In this document: one piece after another, positions 1-5,673 of the stretch
Layout: every line of letters starts with the position of its first letter
Numbering within the stretch: the first letter of the stretch is position 1
Origin: Mycobacterium sp.
GTDB taxonomy: Bacteria; Actinomycetota; Actinomycetes; Mycobacteriales; Mycobacteriaceae
NCBI GenBank assembly: GCA_018500005.2
Contig: JAHBAP020000557.1
Location: forward strand, 1-8,028
Direction: 5' to 3'
Length of the DNA: 8,028 nt
Position numbers and translations under genes: made by a program
The notes under the pieces: model-generated
The model's input: only the letters and a program-made list of their open reading frames with translations
Told to the model about the DNA's origin: nothing
Databases searched by the model: none

Positions 1-1
1 A

Positions 2-454
2 TGTGGGCTCGTTCAATACCGAGATGGTCCAGGACCGCCGGCCAGTTCGCCCCGCGAGGTGATCGTGGAGAACTCGGTCCGGGTGTCCAAGATCATCGGC
101 AGCCCGGCCTACCCGGTGTCCGAGGAGCAGTTGCGGGCGAACGCGATCGAAAACTACGAGCGCTCGTTCTACCCGCAGGGCATCGGCCGGCACTTCGACG
201 CCGTGCTGGGCAGTGGCAGCCTCAAACGCTACGACGCCCGGATCGACGCGCCGACGGTTGTCATCCACGGCCGGGCCGACAAACTGATGCGCCCCGCCGG
301 CGGGCGGGCGATTGCCGACGCGATCCCCGGCGCACGCCTGGGGCTGTTCGACGGCATGGGGCACAACCTGCCCGAACCGCTGTGGGACGACCTCATCAGC
401 GAACTCGATAGGACGTTTTCGCAGTTCGCTGGTGTCCTGCGGGCAGACGGATAG
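2..454 (+). CDS. Alpha/beta hydrolase, C-terminal part (LipG-like)
   Basis: This is the 3' end of a gene that begins before the window. The readable part is 150 codons ending in TAG. It keeps the C-terminal half of an alpha/beta hydrolase fold: a cap-like stretch ([17 protein letters not shown]), a beta strand with the acidic catalytic residue ([10 protein letters not shown], Asp), and the catalytic His in [14 protein letters not shown]. The nucleophile elbow (GxSxG) must lie upstream and is not seen. The family covers esterases, lipases and peroxidase-like hydrolases, so the substrate cannot be read. In M. tuberculosis a hydrolase of this type, LipG, adjoins the mmaA mycolate methyltransferases; the same pairing here suggests a LipG-like gene, but that is inference. 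The first 18 or so codons do not look clearly like the family, so an upstream frame change or poor terminal sequence cannot be excluded. Confidence 0.85.
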   Translation, partial: CGLVQYRDGPGPPASSPREVIVENSVRVSKIIGSPAYPVSEEQLRANAIENYERSFYPQGIGRHFDAVLGSGSLKRYDARIDAPTVVIHGRADKLMRPAGGRAIADAIPGARLGLFDGMGHNLPEPLWDDLISELDRTFSQFAGVLRADG

Positions 455-459
455 TCCGA

Positions 460-511
460 CACGGGTACTATCGTCGTGTTCCTGCAGCAGGTTGGGAGCA
501 CGGTATCGTCG
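460..511 (+). repeat. Short direct repeat upstream of the methyltransferase gene
   Basis: TATCGTCG occurs at 469-476 and again at 504-511. Each copy is preceded by CACGG, at 460-464 and 499-503. The first copy has four extra bases (GTAC) between the two blocks and the second has none. The first copy overlaps the candidate -10 element. It could be a duplicated regulator site or simply chance; nothing else in the sequence decides between these. Confidence 0.3.
466..471 (+). promoter_or_regulatory. Candidate -10 element for the methyltransferase gene
   Basis: TACTAT fits the mycobacterial SigA -10 consensus TANNNT and is preceded by GGG. It lies in the gap between the hydrolase stop and the methyltransferase start, about 115 bases before the ATG. 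No good -35 is visible 16-18 bases upstream, which is common in mycobacteria but leaves the call weak. If real, the transcript would start near 478-480 and carry a leader of about 110 bases. The methyltransferase may instead be co-transcribed with the hydrolase. Confidence 0.35.
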
Positions 512-587
512 CGAAACCAACCAGTTCCACCGCTCGCGGGGGCCGTGGTGGTCGATACATCAAGCAGCACGGGGAGCTAATCAATTT

Positions 588-1484
588 ATGCCTGAAACCA
601 GCGACAGCCAGGACATGCGTCCGCACTTCGAGGACATCCAGGCCCACTACGACCTCTCGGACGACTTCTTCGGGCTCTTCCAGGATCCGACCCGCAAGTA
701 CAGCTGCGCCTACTTCACCGGTCCCGATGCCACGCTGTCGGAAGCCCAGATCGCCAACGTCGATCTCAATCTGGACAAACTGGACCTCAAGCCCGGTATG
801 ACGCTGCTCGAGATCGGGTGCGGCTGGGGCCTGACCCTGCAGCGCGCCATGGAGCGCTACGACGTCAATGTGATCGGCCTGACGTTGTCGAAGAACCAGC
901 AGGCCTACTGCCGGGAACTGCTGGGAAAGGTCGACAACGGCCGGACATTCGACGTCCGCCTGGAAGGCTGGGAGCAGTTCCACTCACCGGTGGACCGGAT
1001 CGTCTCCATCGAGGCCTTCGAACACTTCGGATTCGAGCGCTACGACGACTTCTTCAAGAACTGCTTCGACATCCTGCCCGAGGACGGCCGGATGACCATC
1101 CAGAGCAGCGTCGCCTACCACCCCTATGACCTCGCCGCCCGCGGCAAAAAGTTGACGTTTGCGTTAGCTAGGTTCATCAAGTTCATGTACACCGACATCT
1201 TCCCGGGCGGGCGCCTGCCCAGCACCTCGATGATGATCGAGCACGGCGAGAAGGCCGGCTTCACAGTGCCCGAGGCGATGTCGTTGCGGAACCACTACAT
1301 CAAGACCCTAGGCCTGTGGGCCGACGCCCTGGAGCGCAACAAGCAGGCCGCCGTCACCGCCACTGACGAGGCCACATACGACAAATACATGCGGTATTTG
1401 AAGGGCTGCCAGTACCACTTCATCGACGAGGCAATTGATGTCAGCCTGGTCACCTACCTCAAACCGGGCGTTCCCGCCGCATAA
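588..1484 (+). CDS. mmaA4: Mycolic acid methyltransferase, MmaA4/CmaA family
   Basis: This is a complete 298-residue SAM-dependent methyltransferase, the usual family length of about 290-300. Such enzymes modify meromycolic acid chains on the carrier protein; MmaA4 (Hma) makes the hydroxy branch that leads to methoxy- and keto-mycolates. The N-terminal motif [15 protein letters not shown] (residues 14-28) is typical. The SAM-binding loop is EIGCGWG (75-81), followed by GLTLSKNQ (97-104). Active-site family residues are visible: Cys40 in YSCAYF, Glu145 in EAFEHFG, Tyr237 in NHYIKTL and Cys274 in [12 protein letters not shown] (173-180), AARGKKLTF and the C-terminal SLVTYLKPG match MmaA4 better than MmaA1-3, judged from memory and not by a search. 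I chose ATG 588 because GGGGAG at 571-576 precedes it and the family N-terminus starts there. It follows the hydrolase by 133 bases. A run of unusual codons (ttg acg ttt gcg tta gct agg) sits at 1152-1172. Membership in the family is near certain; hydroxymycolate synthase activity is inferred. Confidence 0.93.
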   Translation: MPETSDSQDMRPHFEDIQAHYDLSDDFFGLFQDPTRKYSCAYFTGPDATLSEAQIANVDLNLDKLDLKPGMTLLEIGCGWGLTLQRAMERYDVNVIGLTLSKNQQAYCRELLGKVDNGRTFDVRLEGWEQFHSPVDRIVSIEAFEHFGFERYDDFFKNCFDILPEDGRMTIQSSVAYHPYDLAARGKKLTFALARFIKFMYTDIFPGGRLPSTSMMIEHGEKAGFTVPEAMSLRNHYIKTLGLWADALERNKQAAVTATDEATYDKYMRYLKGCQYHFIDEAIDVSLVTYLKPGVPAA

Positions 1485-1598
1485 CGCGACTTACATTTCC
1501 GCTCTTTCAAAGAACTTGAGAACGCACGTTTTTCCTGCTTACCGGAAGCCGTGTCAGGCCTGGGAAAAATCTGAGGGACTTTAGGCCCTACGTTTGCC

Positions 1599-1647
1599 CG
1601 TTCAGGTTGACAACCGATAGTCCGGGTGGAAAGGTTCACCCTGAACG
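1599..1647. repeat. Imperfect 12-bp inverted repeat, possible operator or leader hairpin
   Basis: The left arm CGTTCAGGTTGA (1599-1610) pairs with the right arm TCACCCTGAACG (1636-1647) at 11 of 12 positions, with a 25-base spacer. Each arm also contains or touches a smaller palindrome: GGTTGACAACC at 1605-1615 and GTTCACCCTGAAC at 1634-1646, centred 30 bases apart, about three helical turns. The left arm includes TTGACA (1607-1612), a perfect -35 hexamer, but no TANNNT lies at the right distance. The element sits 37 bases before the ATG of the small exported protein gene, so a regulator site or a 5' UTR structure for that gene is plausible. The rest of the 199-base gap (1485-1683) shows no gene and no convincing terminator for the methyltransferase. 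Confidence 0.45.
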
Positions 1648-1683
1648 TATGAACGAGACTCTTCTAGGGATGGGGATCCTCTA

Positions 1684-2175
1684 ATGACTACCGCTTCCGC
1701 AAAGCTCCAATTGGGTGTCGCGACCATGGCCGTGGCCGCCGCCGCCGCCATCGCCCCGGTGGTCGCCCCGATCTCGCACGCCGCTCCCAGCATTCCGGCC
1801 CCCGCGCAGGTTCTGGTGTGGGGTTCCGACGATCTTGACCCGGCTCTGCTGGCCCAACTCAACGACGCACCCGAGGCTGCTGCCGTCGGCGTCACCGCCA
1901 ACGCGGCAACTCCTGGTCCGATCGCCCAGCTGATCATCTACACCGTCCAGGGCATCGCCAAGGGCATCCAGGGCGTGGCTCGCGGCACGGTCGTCGTCGG
2001 CGGAACGGTCGTGTATGCCTCCCTGGCCTTCACCGGCGGCGTCCTCACCACGGTCGGCAACGTCCTGCCCGGCCCGATCGGCAACGTCTTCACCAACATT
2101 GGCGAGGCGACCACCCAGGTCGCCAACAACGTCGCCGAGGCCATCCACATCGGCCCGTACGGCACCGTGGCCTAA
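1684..2175 (+). CDS. Small exported protein of unknown function
   Basis: I do not recognise a named family for this 163-residue protein. The N-terminus is a good Sec signal peptide: MTTASAK, then a hydrophobic Ala/Val-rich core (about residues 9-30) and a likely cleavage after SHA at residue 33. The mature protein starts with a Pro-rich linker (APSIPAPAQ) and a short acidic stretch (SDDLDPALLAQLNDAPE, 48-64). About 90 residues rich in Gly, Val, Ala and Thr follow, with very few charges (78-163). They may form an amphipathic or membrane-associated region, as in many small mycobacterial envelope proteins. There is no Cys, so it is not a lipoprotein. The ATG has GGGGA at 1672-1676 with seven bases of spacing. 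A (GCC)5 run encodes the Ala stretch of the signal core. An inverted repeat upstream and a strong terminator downstream suggest a single-gene transcription unit. That it is a real gene is well supported; the role is unknown. Confidence 0.8.
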   Translation: MTTASAKLQLGVATMAVAAAAAIAPVVAPISHAAPSIPAPAQVLVWGSDDLDPALLAQLNDAPEAAAVGVTANAATPGPIAQLIIYTVQGIAKGIQGVARGTVVVGGTVVYASLAFTGGVLTTVGNVLPGPIGNVFTNIGEATTQVANNVAEAIHIGPYGTVA

Positions 2176-2199
2176 CCAGGCACTTCACTAAGCTCCGAG

Positions 2200-2241
2200 C
2201 GAATCGCCAGTTGTCCAAGTGGCAACTGGCGATTCGTTTTT
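2200..2241 (+). terminator. Strong intrinsic terminator
   Basis: CGAATCGCCAGTTG (2200-2213) is perfectly complementary to CAACTGGCGATTCG (2223-2236), giving a 14-bp stem with a nine-base loop. Five T follow directly (2237-2241). It starts 24 bases after the stop codon of the small exported protein gene. A stem-plus-U-tract of this quality is uncommon in mycobacteria. It should insulate the downstream polysaccharide operon from upstream transcription, so that operon should have its own promoter between here and 2303. Confidence 0.92.
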
Positions 2242-2276
2242 GGTTAGCTATGGGGGTTGTCCGATAGCGCCTAACC
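2242..2276. repeat. Bulged inverted repeat before the polysaccharide operon
   Basis: GGTTAG (2242-2247) pairs with CTAACC (2271-2276), and CTAT (2248-2251) pairs with ATAG (2264-2267). This gives a ten-pair stem with a three-base bulge (CGC, 2268-2270) and a 12-base loop that includes GGGGG. The element starts directly after the T-run of the terminator and ends 27 bases before the GTG start of the DUF4012 gene. No TANNNT -10 hexamer is visible between 2242 and 2303. The element may be an operator, part of an alternative-sigma promoter region, or a leader hairpin. Confidence 0.4.
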
Positions 2277-2303
2277 CATCAGGTCCTTGGGAGATGTAAA
2301 GAA

Positions 2304-4103
2304 GTGACTCATTCATCGGTCGGCGACGACCAACAGCCCTGGTTCAAACGCCGCGGCGTTGTCCGGGCTGCACTCGTCGCTCTCGCTGTCGTCCTGTTGT
2401 TCGGCGGCTGGCTCGGGTTCAAGGCCCTGGCGGCGAAGAACGGCCTCGAACAGGCACGTGAAAGCGCGCAGGAGTCCAAGGACGCACTGCTCGGCGGGAA
2501 GACCGAGGACGCATCACGCTTCGCGGCCGAAGCGCAGTCTCATGCCCAGTCGGCCCGGGACGCCACACACTCCCTGCCGTGGAACATCGCTGCCGCGGTG
2601 CCGCTGGTGGGAAGCCCGTTCAAGACCGGTCAGCAGATCTCCGATGTGGTGCTGGACCTGGCCGCCGACGTGTTGAAGCCGACCGCGGACGCCGGCATGG
2701 ATGTCGCGCCGAACCGGCTGTTCAGCAACGGTCAACTCGACGTGAAGGCACTGCGCAAAGACGAACCGACGCTGAGCACGATCGCCGACAACGCCGCGCG
2801 CATCAATACCGACGCCCAAGCGATCACCGACCCGCACTTCCCCGTTCTCAGCGGCGCCCGGTCGCAACTGCAGGAACAGACGTCCGATCTGGCGAAACTG
2901 ATGAAGAACACCGCGCTGGCGGCAAAGGTCGCGCCGTCTCTGATGGGTGCCGATGGTCCGCGCAGCTACTTCATGGGGTTCCAGACCAACGCCGAGGCCC
3001 GGGGTACGGGTGGCCTCCTCGGTGGCTTCGGGGTTCTGCGCTTCGTCGACGGCAAGCCGAGCATCGAGAAGCTCGGGCCGAACACCACGCTGATGGACGG
3101 GCCGTTCACACCCTTCCCCGTCGATCCCGAGTTCGACGCGCAATACGGGTTCACCAACCCGACCACCGATATCCGCAACAGCAACCAGAGTTCGCACTTC
3201 CCGTTCGCCGGTGAAATCTGGAAGGGCATGTGGGCGCAGAAGTCCGGGATGAACGTCGACGGCGCCATCGCCATCGACCCGATCGCGCTGAGCTACATCC
3301 TCGGGGCGACCGGTCCGGTGGTGATGCCGGACGGCGAAACGGTGTCGGAGAACAATGTCGTCGAACTCACCGAGTCGACCCTCTACCAGCGTTTCCCGAC
3401 CGACCAGGTCGCCCGTAAGCAGTACCTGCAGGACATCGCCACCGAGGTGGTCAAGAAGTTGACCAAGCCGGTGGAGTCACCACGCAAACTGCTCGACGCT
3501 CTGGGCCGGGCGGTCAGTGAGCGCCGGATTGCCGTCTGGAGTGCCAATCCCGCCGACCAGAAACTCCTGGAAGAGACCCCGCTCGCCCATGTGATCCCCG
3601 ATGATCCAGCACCCTACGCCGGGGTCGTCATCAACAATCTCGGCGGCAACAAGATGGACTACTACCTGAAGCGCGAGATCGAGTACGTCGCCGATGGTTG
3701 CAAGGGTGACACCCGGCAGTCCACTGTCACCGTCAAGTTGACCAACACCGTGGTCGACGTGGACGCCAACGCTCTGACGGACTACGCCGGCGGCCGGTTG
3801 GGCTTCCACCCCGAAATCGAGGCGGACATCCCCAAGGGCACGATGCTGACCTCGGTTCGGCTCCTCGCAACCAAGGATGCGAAACTCGCGAGCGTTCTCG
3901 TCGATGGCACGCGCACCCCGGTTTTCCAGACGACAGAGCGCAACCACCCGAGTTTCGAAGCTCAGGTGGCCATCCCGCCGGGGAAGACCGTCGAATTGGT
4001 GTTCCAACTTTCCGAGCCGACGAGTGCGGGCGAACCACGGGTTCCTGTTCAGCCTCTGAAGGACGAGGTAAACCCGAAAGTGTCGGTACCGGCATGTTCG
4101 TAA
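2304..4103 (+). CDS. Membrane-anchored DUF4012 protein
   Basis: This 599-residue protein is the first gene of the polysaccharide operon. A short basic N-terminus (WFKRRGVVR, 13-21) leads into one membrane helix (about 21-42), so most of the protein should lie outside the membrane. An Ala/Gln-rich, probably helical segment follows (about 45-95, and again 150-205). The DUF4012 core spans roughly 215-345 and is recognised by YFMGFQTNAEARGTGGLLGG (222-241) and DGAIAIDPIALSYILGATGP (319-338). The C-terminal 150 residues look like a beta-rich domain. The only two Cys, 466 and 598, could form a disulfide. DUF4012 proteins occur in actinobacterial exopolysaccharide loci but have no established activity. 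I chose GTG 2304 because GGGAG (2289-2293) precedes it and the charged pre-helix segment is kept. The TAA overlaps an ATG (TAATG), see findings. It is followed after 64 bases by the BY-kinase gene, whose periplasmic part it may contact. Confidence 0.9.
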   Translation: MTHSSVGDDQQPWFKRRGVVRAALVALAVVLLFGGWLGFKALAAKNGLEQARESAQESKDALLGGKTEDASRFAAEAQSHAQSARDATHSLPWNIAAAVPLVGSPFKTGQQISDVVLDLAADVLKPTADAGMDVAPNRLFSNGQLDVKALRKDEPTLSTIADNAARINTDAQAITDPHFPVLSGARSQLQEQTSDLAKLMKNTALAAKVAPSLMGADGPRSYFMGFQTNAEARGTGGLLGGFGVLRFVDGKPSIEKLGPNTTLMDGPFTPFPVDPEFDAQYGFTNPTTDIRNSNQSSHFPFAGEIWKGMWAQKSGMNVDGAIAIDPIALSYILGATGPVVMPDGETVSENNVVELTESTLYQRFPTDQVARKQYLQDIATEVVKKLTKPVESPRKLLDALGRAVSERRIAVWSANPADQKLLEETPLAHVIPDDPAPYAGVVINNLGGNKMDYYLKREIEYVADGCKGDTRQSTVTVKLTNTVVDVDANALTDYAGGRLGFHPEIEADIPKGTMLTSVRLLATKDAKLASVLVDGTRTPVFQTTERNHPSFEAQVAIPPGKTVELVFQLSEPTSAGEPRVPVQPLKDEVNPKVSVPACS

Positions 4104-4167
4104 TGCCCCGGGCGATAGATCGGCACCAGACAGCCAGAAACAGACGATCAGCGGTGGTGGAAAGACC

Positions 4168-5652
4168 TTGAATCTGCAGGATTTTTTGAAGCTTCTCCGA
4201 ACCAGGTGGGTGACGGTACTGGTCGCCACCGTGGCTTTGGTGCTTCTCGCAATTCTTTACACGGTGATGACGACGCCGCTGTATCAGGCATCCACCCGAC
4301 TCTTCGTCTCCACGACTGCCGGTAAATCGGCCAGTGACCTCTACCAGGGCAACCGCCTGTCACAAGATCGTGTGCTCTCCTATACCGAGTTGTTGATGGG
4401 CGAAACACTGGCCCAGCGGACCATCGACAAACTGGACCTCGATATGAGCGCCAACGGGCTGAAGGCGAAGGTCAAGGCGACGGCCAAGCCGGACACCGTT
4501 CTGATCGACGTGAACGTGCTCGATGCTTCGCCATTGCGAGCGCGCGATATCGCAAACGCGTTGTCCGACGAGTTCGTGGTGATGGTTCGGGAGTTGGAAA
4601 CGCCCGAACCCGGAGCAAAGCCCGACGCCCGAGTGATCGTCGAGCAGCGCGCCTCGGTACCGAAGAGCCCGGCGATCCCCAATCCGAAGCGCAACATCGC
4701 CGCCGGCTTGGTCGCCGGCCTGCTGTTGGGAACCGGCTTGGCGCTCCTGCGTGACCGACTCGACAACACCGTCAAAAGTCGCGAAACCCTCGAAGAGATC
4801 ACGCACGTCGGAATGGCCGGCAGCATCCCCCTCGACAAGGATCGTCGTAGAGAGGCGGCAATCTCCTTTGAGACCAGCAACACCGGCATCTCGGAGGCTT
4901 TCCGGAAACTCCGGACAAACCTGCAGTTCCTCAACGTCGACAACCCCCCACGAGTCATTGTCATCACCAGTTCGACTCCGTCCGAAGGGAAGTCGACTAC
5001 AGCGATCAATATCGCCCTCGCGCTCGCAGAGGCCGAATACAGCGTCGTCCTGGTCGACGGCGACATGCGACGACCTTCCGTCGACAAGTACCTGGACCTG
5101 GTGGGATCGGTTGGCTTCAGCACCGTACTCAGCGGCGGTGCAAGCCTGTCTGAGGTTCTGCAAACGACCAAGTACCCGCGGCTAACCGTTCTAACTGCAG
5201 GAACGATTCCGCCCAACCCCAGTGAACTGCTGGGTTCGCAGGCGGCGAAGAAGGTCATCAGCGATTTGCGCGAGCAGTTCGACTACGTCATCGTCGACTC
5301 CTCGCCGCTTCTCGCGGTCACCGATGGAGCCATCCTCGCCACAAATGCTGATGGCGCCCTGATCATGGCCCGCTACGGGGAGACGAAGCGCGAGCAACTG
5401 GCCCACGCGGTGGGAACGCTAGAAAATGTTGGCGCGACGCTACTGGGTGCGGTGTTCACAATGACTCCTTCGCGCGGGCACTCGTACTACAGCTACAACT
5501 ACAACTACAACTACTACGGGGAAGACCGGGTCCGGGAGCACGCCGCTGATGCTCAGGAAGCCTCGGTTGAAGACGTCACTCCTCCACCCCCGAGGGCGAA
5601 CGGCACCAAGGTCGACAGCCCGGAATCTGCGCGTAAAAGCCTCGAGGGTTAA
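4168..5652 (+). CDS. Wzz/BY-kinase fusion, polysaccharide chain-length regulator and tyrosine autokinase
   Basis: This 494-residue protein joins a polysaccharide co-polymerase to a bacterial tyrosine kinase, as in Wzc and actinobacterial homologues. Membrane helix 1 is at about 16-34 and helix 2 at about 177-195, flanking a short extracytoplasmic Wzz domain with the usual VPKSPAIPNPKRN motif before helix 2. The cytoplasmic kinase has SEAFRKLRTNLQF (242-254), Walker A in TPSEGKST (Lys275), Walker A' in VLVDGDMRRPS (Asp297, Asp299) and Walker B in YVIVDSSPL (Asp377). A C-terminal tyrosine cluster (seven Tyr between 440 and 450) is the expected autophosphorylation site, followed by a charged, Pro-rich tail. 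It is shorter than Wzc (about 720) because the Wzz part is small. TTG 4168 is chosen because no ATG or GTG lies upstream in frame to 4104, and the next ATG (Met34) would remove helix 1; GGTGG at 4156-4160 can serve as ribosome site. It would control polymer length and export by cycling between phosphorylated states; no cognate phosphatase is in view. Confidence 0.93.
   Translation: MNLQDFLKLLRTRWVTVLVATVALVLLAILYTVMTTPLYQASTRLFVSTTAGKSASDLYQGNRLSQDRVLSYTELLMGETLAQRTIDKLDLDMSANGLKAKVKATAKPDTVLIDVNVLDASPLRARDIANALSDEFVVMVRELETPEPGAKPDARVIVEQRASVPKSPAIPNPKRNIAAGLVAGLLLGTGLALLRDRLDNTVKSRETLEEITHVGMAGSIPLDKDRRREAAISFETSNTGISEAFRKLRTNLQFLNVDNPPRVIVITSSTPSEGKSTTAINIALALAEAEYSVVLVDGDMRRPSVDKYLDLVGSVGFSTVLSGGASLSEVLQTTKYPRLTVLTAGTIPPNPSELLGSQAAKKVISDLREQFDYVIVDSSPLLAVTDGAILATNADGALIMARYGETKREQLAHAVGTLENVGATLLGAVFTMTPSRGHSYYSYNYNYNYYGEDRVREHAADAQEASVEDVTPPPPRANGTKVDSPESARKSLEG
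5494..5511 (+). repeat. TACAAC hexanucleotide repeat in the tyrosine cluster
   Basis: Three exact tandem TACAAC units encode Tyr-Asn pairs (residues 443-448). They are flanked by TACTACAGC before and TACTAC after. Each unit gained or lost would change the number of phosphorylatable tyrosines by one without a frameshift. Only three units are present, so high slippage rates are not expected from the length alone. Confidence 0.6.
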
Positions 5653-5673
5653 GACCGAGGCGGTTCGCAAGCG

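Noticed and set aside
1..411. Open frame of 136 codons from the ATG at base 1
   Set aside because: Its peptide is Arg/Pro-rich and matches no fold, while the overlapping frame ending at 454 carries alpha/beta hydrolase motifs.
312..587. Upstream extension of the methyltransferase frame to ATG 312
   Set aside because: The added 92 residues overlap the hydrolase gene and show no family similarity; ATG 588 has a ribosome site and gives the family length.
1555..1562. CAGGCCTG palindrome after the methyltransferase gene as a terminator
   Set aside because: It has no loop room and no T-run after it; it is a simple 8-base palindrome.
1607..1635. SigA promoter based on TTGACA at 1607
   Set aside because: No TANNNT hexamer occurs 16-19 bases downstream, so I keep TTGACA only as part of the inverted repeat.
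1163..2250. GTTAGCTA present at both 1163-1170 and 2243-2250
   Set aside because: An 8-base match is expected many times by chance in a window of this size, and one copy is inside a coding sequence.
2514..3197. Minus-strand frame of 227 codons
   Set aside because: It is antisense to the DUF4012 gene and its composition is that of a GC-rich shadow frame with no recognisable domain.
4360..5258. Minus-strand frames of 267 and 292 codons
   Set aside because: Both lie opposite the kinase gene, overlap each other in different frames and show no motifs; the + strand frame has complete kinase motifs.
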